The notes: generated by a model not told the origin, from the sequence alone. Numbered from the stretch's first letter, positions 34,800 to 48,600 are shown. The stretch: 64,000 bases of DNA from Meandrina meandrites (GCA_963693305.1 OY855913.1:21024015-21088014), one strand, 5' to 3'. Program-made: numbers and translations.

Positions 34800-35052
34800 G
34801 TATTGTAAGTACCGTGTATGTAAGTAGTAAGTAGTCTTTTTAATTAATTAATTAATACAATGTAACTTATTGTAGTGTAAGTAACGTGTATTGTATGTAA
34901 GTAGTAAGTAGTCTTTTTAATTAATTAATTAATTAATTAATTAATTAATTAATACAATGTAACTTATTGTAGTGTAAGTAACGTGTATTGTATGTAAGTA
35001 GTAAGTAGTCTTTTTAATTAATTAATTAATTAATTAATTAATACAATGTAAC
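34800..35052 (+). repeat. Tandem ~85-100-bp units in L1 3' UTR
   Basis: Three successive units of 'gtaagtagtaagtagtctttttaattaatt...acaatgtaactta', differing mainly in the number of TTAA/ATTA repeats. Short related remnants follow the nested MITE (35875-35990). Confidence 0.8.
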
Positions 35053-35055
35053 TTA

Positions 35056-35874
35056 GGGCCAATTCGCACTAGCGGACAAGTTTTAAATGTCATGACATTT
35101 TTGACAACAAAAAAATTGTCGCGACAAGTCAGAGACATTTTGAAGAAAACAAAAGGTGTAATTATTATTACAATAGCTCTGCACGTGCTTCTGTCATCCT
35201 GGTACATTTCTCGGCACGGTCGTCTTGTGCAAACATCAAATAATCAGGCAGGTCCACATGGTGAAAAAATTTAAAACGATTTGCATTTGAAGTGCGCGTG
35301 TTGTGATGTTTTTGTGCTCGTGCGGGGATAATGTCGCAAGTGAACTATTTCTTTTCCCCTCCATTTATCGGTACAAACTGGTTCCCTCCGCATTCATTTG
35401 TTCCAACCCCGGTATTACCATCCTTCCACGACCTCACCTCGGCACACAAACATGTTTTGCCGCCTATCGCGGAAAAATTTCGCGTGTTGTTTTTTAGTAC
35501 AATCCAGACCAAACACAATAGCCAATCAACAACGTATTGTTATCTGGCATTACGAGGGGCGTTGGAATGCGACTTGTCATGACTTGTCCTGCCTTGAGGC
35601 AGGACATCGGCCCCTTTGAAGATTTGTCCGTCTTGACAAAAATTTGCCCTTGTCCAACAAGTCGTTCGCACTTGTTTTTGCGATTGTTTGACAAAATGTA
35701 TCGCGCGTGCAACGCAGACCAATCATAAGACAACTGCTTCTTTGTTTTCCTGCATTGTTGGACAAGTTCTAGGTTTCAAAAAACGTATTCGCACTTGTTT
35801 TCTGTAACAAGTGACACACAAGTGATGAAATCTACCAATTGTTACAATTTTTTTCCGCTAGTGCGAATTGGCCC
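35056..35874. mobile_element. Harbinger-type MITE in L1 3' UTR
   Basis: Termini GGGCCAATTCGCACTAGCGG and the exact inverse, with the 3-bp target repeat TTA (35053-35055, 35875-35877). 819 bp, no transposase. The target TTA and GGG termini fit PIF/Harbinger. It is younger than the L1. Confidence 0.8.
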
Positions 35875-36032
35875 TTATTGTAGTGTAAGTAATGTAAGTA
35901 ATTGTATTGTTAGTAATTATCCAGTAAGTGATGTAGGTAATTGTCCCATAATTAATGTAAGTAGTTGAACTGTAAGTTGTTTTTTTCCCTGTGTTTTGCA
36001 ATAAAAAAAAAAAAAATCTTATCCAAAAACAG

Positions 36033-38262
36033 CTTTGAAGAACCGTCAGTCCTACACCTTACCCGGCGGCGGCGGTATTACACCCCAACGGTCCACGAAG
36101 GACGGACCAGCGCGCGCGATTCCTCGCTCATCATTCTTTGGCGAAGCTTACCAAGAAAAGCCTCCCGGAAGCGGAGACAAATGGCATCGCACCTAACCAA
36201 ATATTTATTCCGGATTTCGAATAATTGTGGTGGCGGTATTAGTGATTGTTTGCAAACCACTATATGATTGTTGCACCACAGGAGGGAGGGGTAAACTTGT
36301 TAGATTCTCAGTAACTTTCGCTGGGTGTATGCGCGTCGCCAAAGTGACGTCACGAACAAAGGAGCGCGAAGCTCAACCTCGTCCCCAGGGCCTTCTCTGC
36401 TTTTCAAAATGGCGGGCAGGAGAAACCCCTGGGAAAGGCTGAACTAACAGCATCGCTGGCTGGCTAATTCATACGTGAATTCTGATTGGTTTAAATAATC
36501 AAAACAAATATGGCGGACATAGCGGGTTCCAATGGAGTGGAATTTACTCGGAATTTAGGCCATTTATAGTTGGAAAGGTAAGTGTTTTCCGTTGTGTTTA
36601 TAATTTTCAAGATTCGAACCATACCGTGGAAGTAGAAGTAAAAGTAGATGTAAAATTTTGAGCGTGAGATTCACTTTAGATTTACCGCTAGCGAGCTTCT
36701 TTGCTGTTTTGATTGTTCCTGATTGTTCTCAGCTGTTCTATGAGCTTCTAAACACTATTCCTCGCATGTTCTGTAGAGGAATAAATATAACTAAATATAA
36801 AAATATATTACTGTCGAAGAGTAAAATTCAAGATGGAAGAGTCAATTCGGACCGAGCTGTAGCTGATATTGGTGCTTTGTAAGATCTGTACTCATTTATG
36901 AATTAATTTATACCAGTTCTTTTTCCCCAGGTTTATACAAGTGGAGGCTTATTTAAAATGATACACAAGTAGTGCAGCAGCAAATAGGTGACCTAAGGAA
37001 GCAAACTTGCTGTTCATTTAATGCTTAGTAAACCTTCTTCATAAAATATAGATGAGAATATAAATAAATGTGATGGAGGAAGAATTTCATTTGACTGAAA
37101 TATATTGCCCTTTAATAGTGTAATCTGTCTGGGCTACACTCCATTAAAAAGCGTGAACTGATTTCTGATGATAAGGGATCTGTGGATCATATTCTTGTTT
37201 AACTGTGTGTATGAATGACTTGTGTGTTAATGTATTGTTCTTTGAAACCTTCGTCTTTCATGCAAAGCTAACAAATTACTTGTGCTTCTTTACAATCGTG
37301 AGTTGTTTTCCTTGTTAATTATATTTGTTTTATGGAATACAATATCTACATTACTAGTGAGTAATTTTCTTTGCAGTTCTTGAGTTGGTTTCTTTCCCAT
37401 TTTTCCATCAGACATCAAAATAATAATTATTGTATCTTTCAGTGCCAAACAGTTTTAATGGCAGAAAAAGGAATCATTTCTTTTAAAAATTTAAGTTATA
37501 TCACTGTTCTCAGAGTTTGTTGTCTCAGGCTTGCTTGCTTTCACTTCTACATTTCTCATGATCAGTTAACACTTCCTGCAAACATGACAGTGTTTCATTG
37601 CATTTTCAAATATTAAGAAGAAAGATATTTGAAACAAAATGTGCAGCAAATATTTTTGACAAAACTTGAGGTATTTGGAAATGTGATTTAACACTGACTC
37701 AAGTGTTTGACATATATCTTGTCAATTGAGATTAAAAGCAAAGAGCAATCAGGGAAGTAAAATTGCAGAATATGTACTGTATGAGGTTTATATATAACCA
37801 AACCACTGTCATATACTATTTATGATTAACCTCTTAAAGTCAACTCTCTCAAAAGAGGACACCCCACTGAATTGTTGAAAACAAGCATCCTTTAGAATGA
37901 CAATGCAGTGTTGTGTTTGTAAGTGTCATCATGCACATCCTGAAAGCAATGTACTTTAGAAATTTTTGGAAAGGTATGTGCCACTTGGACTATAAAGCCC
38001 TTACCCTGTTTGCTGCCTTTAAAAACCATGCTAGAAAAGATGCCAAAATTAATTGCCTTCCCTTCACCTGACCTGTTATTTTCCAGAAAAGCATTGATGT
38101 GGCAGTCAATAATATTGATTTTAAAGTTCATGTGAGGTTCTTTAATTTTAAATACTACTTTCTAGTCTACATTCCTATCCATTCCAACAATACCATCTTA
38201 AGACCAAAATGCTCCGATTTCTTTACCCTACCCCAGACAAAACTGCGTAGAAACCATACCCC
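36033..38262. other. Intergenic, no gene recognised
   Basis: A decayed CAACCTCGTCCCCAGGGC-type MITE fragment lies at 36375-36440. The rest is A+T-rich with short frames lacking any family motif. Confidence 0.4.
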
Positions 38263-38268
38263 ACCCAT

Positions 38269-39162
38269 GTAGCCTGCGTGCAGACGTCTCCAATTTCCTT
38301 TGCTTCTCGCGGAAAGGGACGTCTGCGTAATGCCGTTCCAAATCGTGTTCCAGTATCCCGCTGTTCGGGTTTTGAATTTCGCATAAATTATGGTGGTGGT
38401 GTTTTAGTTGCAAGGCCATTGAATTATAACTTCTACCAGAGTTTTAAAATGATCTTTCCGTCTGATCGCTCCAAAATTACCGGTCTAACGGGAGAAATGG
38501 GAACTGTTGTGACAGGATGAGCAGTTTTCGCGGGAGTAGATGTGAGTAGCGATGTAAGACTGTTTGGTGAACAAGAAACCGATTCGTCGAGAAGAATCCG
38601 CTTATCCGGTGAAACCGATAGTGATTAATCTACACTCTCTTGGAACTCCTTAACAGTGAGCCCTGCCTTGAAGGTTTCGAACTGTAATCATTAAAAAGTT
38701 TCTCGCCAATTTTCTTCAAGTTATCATAAGTCCTCGTCACTTCCGAAGCTTTGCAACACACGATTTACATTTACAGGGTGAACTAGAATGAACAACAAAC
38801 TGAAGAGAACTGATTTCTTCGAATACTTTAAACTGTCCACAACCTTGAACGAGATTTTTGTCGTTATGGTTCACGATCGGTGAAAAACACAGCACACAAT
38901 CACTCATGCTTTGGTCGACATGTTTTGATCTGTCAATAGAAAACCGCGCTTAATCTAACCCGCATAAATTATCTTAAGTGTTTCGTGATGATAGCCAATC
39001 AGAGTTGATTCTAACAATGCCTACTGTTAAGAAACCAATCAGAGAGCGGTCCCCGAACTCTGGAGAAACAGCGGGATACTGGAACATGATTAGGAACGGC
39101 GTTACGCAGACAACCCTTTCCGCGAGAAGCAAAGGAAATGGAGACGTCTGCACGCAGGCTAC
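38269..39162. mobile_element. MITE-like element with GTAGCCTGCGTGCAGACG ends
   Basis: Inverted termini of about 110 bases with small gaps, starting GTAGCCTGCGTGCAGACGTC, flanked by ACCCAT at 38263-38268 and 39163-39168. 894 bp. The interior (38520-38960) shows no transposase. The superfamily is uncertain. Confidence 0.7.
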
Positions 39163-39168
39163 ACCCAT

Positions 39169-40020
39169 GCAGCAGGACTTACATACTTATGTAGTTCCAA
39201 TATGCTACCCCCTTCCTACCCGCTCCCGATAAATACCGGTACAGGCAGTGATAATGATTTCTTGAAACTAACCGAGCATGATCATCGTGAAAACAAAAAT
39301 TTACAAGGCTTAAAACTGATTAAAGCCCGCCACCACCATCTATGTGAAAATCCTTTCATTCTCTCGAGTGGCAAATTATTTGTACAGCACAATCTTTTAC
39401 CAAGCATATGATCATTGGAGGCCAAATGATCCAACAATGGCATCCATTCAGATCCAGCAAGTTCATTATGTATTTTAAAAACTCTTCTCATGAGGAAAAA
39501 TAGTGCATGTGTGTGGAGTCCTTCGTTTGACGATGACTGAATTTAAGTAAAAAAACATTAACTTTTTTTCCTTTCTAAGGGCATAGCTGGGGGCATGGGC
39601 TGCCTGTGACATCCAACAACAACAGACAAACCTTATAATTTATTTAAAAATCATTTGGCAAAAACGCACTAATCCAAAGAGTCAACATGTTATAAATCTT
39701 TTTTTTCTAGAGCTAGATAATCCATTTATGTGGCTATTTTTATTTTTATTTTTTGGTTATGTTACAAAAGTTTGTCCTTAGTGACAGGCACATTCAACAA
39801 GAACTTCGAGCGATAATGCTGATGCTCAAGAACTTGCACAAAATGAGTCCATTTCAAATAAGCCCCAACAGGAGCCATCAGCATTTGCCAGACATCCAAC
39901 TCTTGCCACTGATTGGCTTGGATATGAAAAGTTCTTCGCCTGGAAAAGCACAAAAAACAAATCTCAATGGGGTAGAGATACAAACATGCCAACCTCTGTT
40001 TGTTTTCCGGATATTATATT
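39169..40020. other. Intergenic, no gene recognised
   Basis: A+T-rich with scattered short frames; no motif, RNA or repeat that I can name. Confidence 0.4.
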
Positions 40021-40024
40021 TTAA

Positions 40025-40418
40025 AGGGACCCTCTACTCTTGAGGCAAGTTGATGTTGGATTGTTTAATAATGCCTCAATTACAAATTTTACCAGACAAG
40101 GGAGCAATATTAACTATAACCATAAACAGAAAAGATTATTGCTTTTAAATTTCCCATGCAGTGCCATTTTGGAATTTATGATGTCAATGCATTGCCCATT
40201 GTTTCAGACAAATGATCTTCTGCTTCTAAACAATAGTGGCAACACACTGACATCATAAAATCTGAAATGGCAGTGTGTGGGAAATGAAAAAGCAAATTAT
40301 AATCTTTTCTGTTTATTAATTAAATCAATGTTAGTTCTCCCTTCTACAGTAACATTTGTAATTTAGGCATTATTTTAAACAACTCGATGCGAACTTGCCT
40401 CGAGAGCAGGGTTTCCAT
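40025..40418. mobile_element. TTAA-flanked MITE, 394 bp
   Basis: TTAA at 40021-40024 and 40419-40422. Inverted ends are AGGGACCCTCTACTCTTGAG and an imperfect inverse ending GGGTTTCCA, both followed inward by GGCAAGTT. The arms cover most of the element, so it can fold as a long hairpin. Confidence 0.65.
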
Positions 40419-40422
40419 TTAA

Positions 40423-42019
40423 TGCTTTTTTGGCAGTATGTGCCAGCAGATCTAATCTCAAGATAGATCTACACCCATACATAGACAACTTAACATCTGT
40501 GAAATAATAGCGTTGATATTTTGGTCTGTAAAGCTGGTCACTGCGGTGGCTACAGAAGTCAAAATTAATTACAGAAGACTAAAGTTGCAGATAATGCAAG
40601 TCATTTGTGAAACAATCATGCAGGTTCACCTGTTTTGATGTACATATGTAGTGTACTTGGGTATATTAAATATGAAAATCACTGTAATAAGAATGAATTT
40701 TAAAGCAGATAAACATGCCACTGTACTCGCGATTGATACGACAATCATGCATGTGTATAAGGTATTGAGCACACATTTTACATCTTTACCTATAAACCGC
40801 TAAGTTCTTTTCTTCTGAGCTCAATCAAAATGTCGAAAGTAAATAAAAGCAGCATGTATCAGTAAGTTTATAAACATTTTACTTTCCGTACCTTTCAGAC
40901 TCTTATGCCGCACGATCTACTTCCAAACACCCGGCGAAAATAATATATTATGCTCTACGGAGCAAATCACAGCCTCTTGCATGAAGTTTAGGCCGTCGAA
41001 GAGCAGAAGAGTAAATTCGAATTCAACCTCGGCCGCCATTTTGTTTTGGCTTCTCTGAAAAGTCACGTGATAAAAATCTCCAAGATTTTTTTTTGGAGCT
41101 TTTGTACCACGTGACCCAGCCTTTCCCAGGGTCTTCTTCCGACGGTCAGCACTCGATAACATACCTCGAATGGCCCTGTCATCTCGCAATCTCATGACGT
41201 CACCCATGTTCGGAATTCGGAATCGATCGCATAAAAACAAACATGGCGCCTCAGTACGGCCGGGCAGGACGGCCAACGCTGCATTCAGTTTTCCTGTTTT
41301 CGTGGATCTTTTCGGATGGATATATCGGAAATCGAACACTATTTTCATCTGCGAAGTACAGTTTGATTTTCCCCTCACTTTAATTATAAAATTTAAAACA
41401 TAAGGAAAGAAAATCAATCTTAATTCAAAGGGAAGGCATTCTTGTGGAACTTCGAATCGCAATTAGAAGACAAGATTTTCAAATGCAATGCCATAACACT
41501 GATATTATATTTCCTTTGCAATATCTTTAATTTACAGTGCTAAATCTATCCACTCAATTAACGAACACGTCTAAAGTGGCGTTTCAAAAACACTCGAAGG
41601 CGACTGAGATTGTCCGTTTTTAACAATCTTGTTATATGGAACAGTACGACTTTCTAGAATTCAACATCAACATACAAAATTCATCTGACATTTGTACTTC
41701 TTTCATAACTGATTATAGAAAATTAGACGTTTCGACATCCGTAGATAAAACACAAAAATAATACCGCTTCTGCACGGCAACGACAACTAAGGCAGCTTTC
41801 TGTTCACTTTTCAGATCGCTTTAATTCTCGATCGTTCAGCATAAATGAAAATCAACGACTCTTTTGATCGCTTTGTTGACGTCTTCTCACGATCAGCCAT
41901 TACAATAAACTCTGTCCCCTCCCCCTCCCTCAGGATTAACATGTGAGCATGAGCAGTTGTGTTGAAAGCTACTACACATGCGCTAACGGATGTCAGAAAA
42001 TTTCTGACATCCGGTAGTG
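40423..42019. other. Intergenic, no confident gene
   Basis: A minus-strand frame at 41039-40917 starts MAAEVEFEFTLLLF in an ATGGCGGCC context with several CpGs nearby, which could be a first exon, but there is no supporting motif or paired exon. The rest is unremarkable. Confidence 0.3.
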
Positions 42020-42096
42020 GCTGCGACCAGAGCCCTCCGTTTCGCCGACCACGTGACCAAAAGAAACGGAGAGCTCTGGGGACGAGAATGGGGTTA

Positions 42097-42278
42097 ATAG
42101 GCCATTTCCGAGTTGCCCTTTGCCTCAATTTCAAAGAGTCTACGTGCGAAACCATTCAAATGAAAATAACTTTGATTTGCATGAAAATGGACGTGCAGGT
42201 GAAACTCATTTTCATATGAATGGTTTTGCACGTAGACTCGTTTTGAAACAGAGGCAAAAGGTAACTCGGAAATGGCCT
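42097..42278. mobile_element. MITE with TAGGCCATTTCCGAGT ends
   Basis: Inverted termini TAGGCCATTTCCGAGTTGCC and GGTAACTCGGAAATGGCCTA, then a second inverted motif 'gtctacgtgcgaaaccattca'. It sits at the edge of the block shared with 24836-25078, where it is absent. Preceded by a hairpin of the CAGAGCCCTCCGTTTC type at about 42020-42090. Confidence 0.7.
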
Positions 42279-42677
42279 AATAACTCACTGATTCCACCTC
42301 CTACAAATGACCACAAATCGGAAATCTTCGAATGAAATCGCTCGCTTACAACTGTGTCAGATTACTTCCCCTTTATAAACTGCAATTTGATTGGTTCTGA
42401 TAGTACCTCAAACCTGATTGGTGTGAGATACAAACATACTCCACTGACTACACGGTCCAGCACGCCGACTAAGAGTTATTTTTTTGAAAAAATAACTCAA
42501 AAACGCGTCAAAATTTTAGAGTACTTGACAAAATAACTCCTCGCATTAGCTACTCACCCAGACCCCCTCGGGTGAGGATTGAGAGTCTTTGGGGTAGTAT
42601 TGTGCGGACGAACTGTGCGGACGAAGAACACATTCTGAAGTCATGTGAAGTGCATGCCATTCGAATGGAAGATCAAG

Positions 42678-45600
42678 ATGCTGCTTGCTAATCGGCAGTT
42701 TTCCAGAACAGCTCTTGTGCTGATAATCTTCTGTACAGGTGAGACTTTATAAACTGTAATTGGTAGCTCTACTAAAGCTTTGATGAAGTGAAGTGAAATA
42801 AGTTATTTGCAAAGTTTTCGTAGACTGGCTATAATTTGCATTCATAACTTGTAAACAGGAAAATTCGCAAGATGAGCTTAATTCTTTCTTGAACATGATT
42901 TCTAACATAAACCTAACTTAAATCTCACCGCTGAAGCGCTTTTCTAATGCTAAGCAAGGTAATTTAAAACGAACGTATTCGTTAAGTAAAGATTTGACAG
43001 TTTTGCAAATTACAAAGCTAAATTAAGCTACATTAAATATACTAAATGCTGCTGACAATAACAATTAAGTCAAAATTTATTGTCGCCTCATACTTCAACA
43101 CATTGCACTAAAACGGAAAATTGCACTAGGCACAAATTGCTTTCAAGTTAAACCTTTAACCGCTCAGAAACATGTCATAACATGAACATGAAAGCTCGTA
43201 ATCAGCTGCCATTAAATAAACTTAATGGCCTTTTTTGCATCCCCTCAGGGGGTGAGGTACTCCATGCATCATGAATTGTCACCTCGATACTGAGGTTCAC
43301 ATGCATGTGAGATAAGCTCAAGCTTAAAGTGCCCCTGTGATCAAATTTTTGAGTTTCATTTTTTTACATTTTCGTGTCCTATTAGACTTTCTTACTCACC
43401 TTGCCAAATTTCAATCCATTATGAACATCAGAAGTCATTTTGTTTTAACATTTAATTCAGAGAATTTACGGCCGCCATTAATCAACCTTGTTCCAAGCCT
43501 TGGTTGCAAATGAGAGAAAGTGATGTCAAAGGCTAAAAAATACCTCACGGGTTGAAATGAGAACAACAATAAGTGTTCAAAATCACGCGAAAAGGAACAA
43601 AAACTTTGGACGTGTTCTTCGTGCAATTTTCTATGCTGATTGTTATTAAAATTTCAACCCGTGAGGTATGTTTGAGCCTTTGACGTCACTTTCCCCCATT
43701 CGCAACCAAACCTTGGAACAAGGTTTTGTAATGGCGGCCGTAAATTTTCGGAATTAAATGTTAAAATAAAATGACTTCTGATGTTCGTAATGGATTGAAA
43801 TTTGGCAAGATGAATAAGGACGTCTAGTTGTACACGAACATGTAAAACAATACAAATCGAAAATTTGATCACAGGGGCAGTTTAAGGTGATTCCTCAGAA
43901 ATAAAACATGGATGGTTAACTTGAAGGCCTGTTCCAAACGTCGCGCTACTGTCATGCCGAACTAAATTATAGAATTGGCAGTGGCACGACATTTGAAACC
44001 ATTGACTTCACCAGGCTGAATTAAGTTCGGCACGACTACCTAGCACGGCAGGGCTTGCGGCACAGCAGTAGCACGACTTGGTTCCAAACGGTGTGCTCTT
44101 GTTGTGCCAAACTAAATTCACAAATTATTTTAATGTTATAGGTAGTTTAAGTAATTTTGCAGCTTGCGGTTTGTTTTTTTTTGTTTTTTTTTTATATAAT
44201 TTGGATTTGGCAGGACTGCATTAAATTCGACATTTGAAACCATTGCCATGCTGTTGTCATGCCACTGCCAGACCAGATTCATTTGAGTTTGTCATGGCAG
44301 TAGCACAGCATTTAGAACACGCCTAAGTTCAGATCATGCATCTTTGGTCAGTCTTGATCAGTGTGCTGGCACTTTGTAGTTGCTGATCGACAGATTGGGC
44401 CAAAACTAGCACAGATCGGCAGATTTGCATACCCCTATTCACCCCCTCCTAGTTTTTATGTTCAGGTACATTTAAAACATTCAGAGATCTTCAGAAAATT
44501 TGTTTAAAATGATTCAACAGGTTGTAAAGGTTTTGAAAACGGTGCAATTTTCTATATGACTCCTTGGGAATGTTAAATGAAGTTGAAATTGATAATAAAT
44601 TTAAGTTTTTGTACAGAACTGTATTATGACTCATTGCCCAACAGCAAAAGACTCACTGCGATGATCATTTATCACTTTCTTTAATAATTGATATATAATT
44701 GTGAATTTGGCCTTATGTGTTTGCTTATTTGGCTCAGTCTTAACCTTAATTAAATTTGTATGCTTTTCACTTTTTTGCAGGATTGGCAAAGGCTGAACAA
44801 GCAGCTGTCAAAATTATCACTCCAGTAAAGAACCAGATCTTCAAGTACAGAAACCAGTCTGTCTTGTTTAATTGCACAGGTACTGGAGCCAATGGGTCAA
44901 ATTTCAAATGGTTGAGAAATGGCAAAGCTATTGATCCTGCAGGTAGGAATGACTCTACTTACTGGTCAAGTTTTGTGCTCCCAGAAGTTGTTCAAGGGGA
45001 GTACAAGTGCAGCTATGGTGAAAGTGATGTCAAGCTGGACACTGTTAAAGTGTACCTTGCAGGTAAACTAGTTAACAGTACAGCTTTTTTGAGTGTCTCG
45101 TAACTGAGCCCCATGCAGTTAACTTTACTCTGGTTTCTGTGGGAGGCACGGTGGCCTATTAGTGCGCTGGACTCCGGATCGGGTAGTCTGGGTTCGAGCC
45201 CTGGCCAGGGTACTGCATTGTCAGTTCTTGGACAAGACACTTTATCCTCATAGTACCTCTCTCCAACCCTGCAATGGACTGGCATCCCATCCAGGGGGGA
45301 GGGGGGAGCAGAAATACTCCTAGTCATTTCATGCTACAGAAACCAGCTGAAAGCTCCGGCCTGATGGGCCACTAGCTATAGCTTGCTCGTATACAGACTT
45401 TCTGTAGCATGGCACCACTAGAGAGTATTGCTGGTCTACTGGATGTGAGGCTGGTTCATCAGTGCCAGTGTTACTCTCTATAGCATTTTGTTAGAAAATG
45501 CCCCGATAATAGTTTGACTATGCCAGCCATTTTCATGTATACCCCTTGTTGGAAGGAGGCACTGCGAGAAAGAACAGTTCAACACAGTAACCCAGGTGGT

Positions 45601-48600
45601 TAGGGCTCGAACATTGATTGGTCTAACAGGAGCCCAGGGAACACACAAATCATTAGGTCACTACCCCCCCCCGTACTACATACACCTTACATACACTTTT
45701 TTTTTAAACCCTGTTAAAACATCAGTCTGCAGTTACAATAAGACATAAAAAGAACATGTTTGCCGTACATGTGGGAAGTAGGGGGAGGACATGTAAAAAA
45801 AATGTAAATACAATTTTAATGTCCATACGTGGGACAAGGCTACCCTCAATGTCTGAGCCAGAGGCTCATGTATAAGACGTAGGACAGTATCAGATCGAAT
45901 TAAAATTTAGCAGTGTTGATTTTTGCGGAGGAAGGAAAACCAGAGAACCCAGAGAAAAATCCTTGGAGCGAGGACGAGAACCAACAACAAACTCAACCCA
46001 CATATGACGCCGGGCGTGCGTTTCTCAAAAGACCCGAAAACTTCTCGGGCCCGAAAACTTTTCGGGGCTGTTTTCGGGTGCGTTTCTCGGGTTTTGGAAA
46101 GCGTTTCTCAAAGCGCCCGATTTTCTCCCGAGATTTTGGGGGATGTTTTCGGGAAATGTAACGCAAAGAATAGCGCGAGCTTCAATTTTCCAGTCTGTGA
46201 TTGGTTCAAAAATTGCAATTGACACCGCTGCACTGAGTTGGGTTCGTCACGTACGCATCAAATTCAAGACTTTTTCAATGAATCGCCCGCAAATTTTTAT
46301 CTCTAGCGATTTGCACAGTTCCAGCAACGTTTGGTTTTAACACTGATTCACCTCTATGGGCCACTGAAAGTGAAGGCAGCCTGATGTAAGTTCTTAAAGC
46401 GTCATTTTGTGTTTAACTTTGTTTATTCCCGGCTTGTAATTTACGAAGCACGAGCTAATAAACTTTACTAATCTTGTCTGTGAGCCTTGAAATTTGGTAA
46501 GTTAATTTTGGTTGAATTCTTTGCTATTATTGTCGCTCAGTAAAACGGCGAACTTGCTGTACAAATGCTGAATGAATTTTGGCAGTTTCTGTAAACAATT
46601 TCAGGCGGGAAAGTTGACCATAAAGTACCTTTGTAAATCGCGCTGCGTTCTTTTCGTGAAGTCAGAGTTGTTCTTGGCACGCCCGAGTTTGTTTTGAAAT
46701 TTGTCACCGAATTCTGCCAGCAGTCTTTCTTTCTCACATCCTCTACTTTCGTCCTTCTCAACTAAGGCCTTCTCTGTCTTTTTCCAAAAAAAGTTTTTCG
46801 GAGAATGCCACTTTATGGCGACAAAATAAGTCCCAAGAAAAGTTTTCGGGAGCTCAAGAGCTCCCGTAAAGTTTACGGGAAAAAATGACGTGTTTTCTCT
46901 GGCCCGAAATGCTCGTTCACGTTGAGAAACACCCGAAAGCTGTTTCGGGGGCCTTACGGGACCGTTTTCGGGCCCGAGAAGTTTTCGGGTCTTTTGAGAA
47001 ACGCACGCCAGGTCCGGGAATCGAACCCGGGCCACATTGGTGGGAGGCGAGTGCTCTCACCACTGCGCCATCCCCGCTCCCCACTAAGGCAGTTAATTAC
47101 ATTTTTTATTAAGTATTTAGATCTAGTTGCTCTGGTGCTATGTGGACTATACCCAGCACTGTTATTATAGCTGCAGAAAATTCACTTTAAGGTGATTCCA
47201 CTGAATTGCATTGCGCATCCTTGCTGCGCATGTTTTCGAGTCATTTAGCGCGTGCATGAGCGCGCGCGCACACACAACATTACGGCTTTTCTTTTAGGTT
47301 AAGCTCAGAAGAGAAATAAATGGTCATTTTCTTCTAAATGAGCACGGTGACCCCCATTTTTTAATGCATAAATTTAAAAGACATCCGGTTGACTACAATA
47401 TATCGCAAATTAAAGAAAAGTTAAATACTCTACTTTGAGATATTTTTATTTCAATGCTTTAAAAAGTACGTTTTGAGGTAGTGCTGCTTACGCACGCACA
47501 CAGCAAAATCTTTAATTTCGTTCATAATCTTAATTCCAGGTTAATTAAAATGGTTTATTATGTAAGATTAAAGTCTATTTCGTTGAACTGCTTCGATATT
47601 TTAACGCAAGAAATGATTTTTTCTAGAAATGATAGTTCCCATTTCGGATTATGAGCGTTCCTAGTATGAACCTCGTGGGTCATATGTTTACTATAATAGC
47701 CATCCAGGTTGCACAAAAACGAGCACGGTGACCCCCATTTTTTATTGCATTTTTGTAACGCTCATAACATAGTTATGAACTGGACCAAGTCTTAGAAAAT
47801 TCTAAATACTCCTTCTTTTTCAGTGGAATCACCTTAATTTGTTTTTAAAAAATCATTATGGGGCTTGGGTAGGTTAAGTCTGTATACAAGCCTAGGGGCC
47901 CATCAGGCCGGATCTTATCCCGGTTTCCGTAGCATGAAGCGACTAGGAGTATTGCTACTCCCCCCTGGATGGGATGCTAGTCCATCGCAGGGTTACCCCC
48001 AGCAGTAAATTCGCCGGTACCCATTTATACACCTGGGTGGAGAGAGGCACTATCAATCAATCAATCAATCTTTATTAACGTGGTCAGCACGCTTAGCTAA
48101 AAAGCTAGTTTGCAGGTGCGCCACGAAATAAAAATACAAAATAGAAAAATAAAAACTTCTTGGAGTGTATAAATTGATTTAAGCTAACTAAGAATAAAAT
48201 ATAAAAATATAAAAATATTATTAAAAAACAGTAAAATAGTAAAAATTGTATTTAATTATCACACTTCTCGGTCAAAGTCCCGTAAGGTTTAATGTTCTTA
48301 AATTGTTCTTAAAAACGGTATATGTTTTTATCTTTCTTGTTTCGTCTGGTAGAGAGTTCCACATTTTCGATGCAGCATATCTCCACGATCTTAAGCCATA
48401 AGTTGTTGATTTTACTTTTGGAAGGTCCACAATTGTGTTGCCCCTGAGGTTATAAGTGGAGCGCCTTACTGTAATGAAATCACGTAAGCTTGCAGGTCCG
48501 GCATCGCTGGCTAATGTTTTAAAAACTGTGGACAATATTTTCGCTAACCGTTGTTCGCGGAGACTTGGGAGACCAATACGCTTTAATAGTTCCTCATAAG

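Larger units (their letters stand above)
28787..36015 (+). mobile_element. Full-length L1-type LINE with nested MITEs
   Basis: Bounded by a 17-bp target duplication ATCTTATCCAAAAACAG (28770-28786 and 36016-36032, sharing one A with the tail) and ending in a poly(A) run. Contents: a short 5' UTR, ORF1 (28871-29788), a broken ORF2 (30282-34658), and a 3' UTR with about 85-100-bp tandem units (34800-35052). Later insertions are two inverted TTAA MITEs (31963-32647) and a Harbinger-type MITE (35056-35874). It is not part of the receptor duplication. Confidence 0.9.

Noticed and set aside
35303..35765. Several overlapping short frames at 35.3-35.8 kb
   Set aside because: All lie inside the Harbinger-type MITE 35056-35874 and differ by frame; non-coding.
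40917..41462. 181-residue minus-strand frame including MAAEVEFEFTLLLF
   Set aside because: Possible first exon but no splice partner, motif or repeat of the frame elsewhere; not enough to call a gene.
46601..47035. 144-residue minus-strand frame in the foldback element
   Set aside because: Crosses the element edge and the SINE; the translation reflects inverted-repeat DNA, with no transposase motif.
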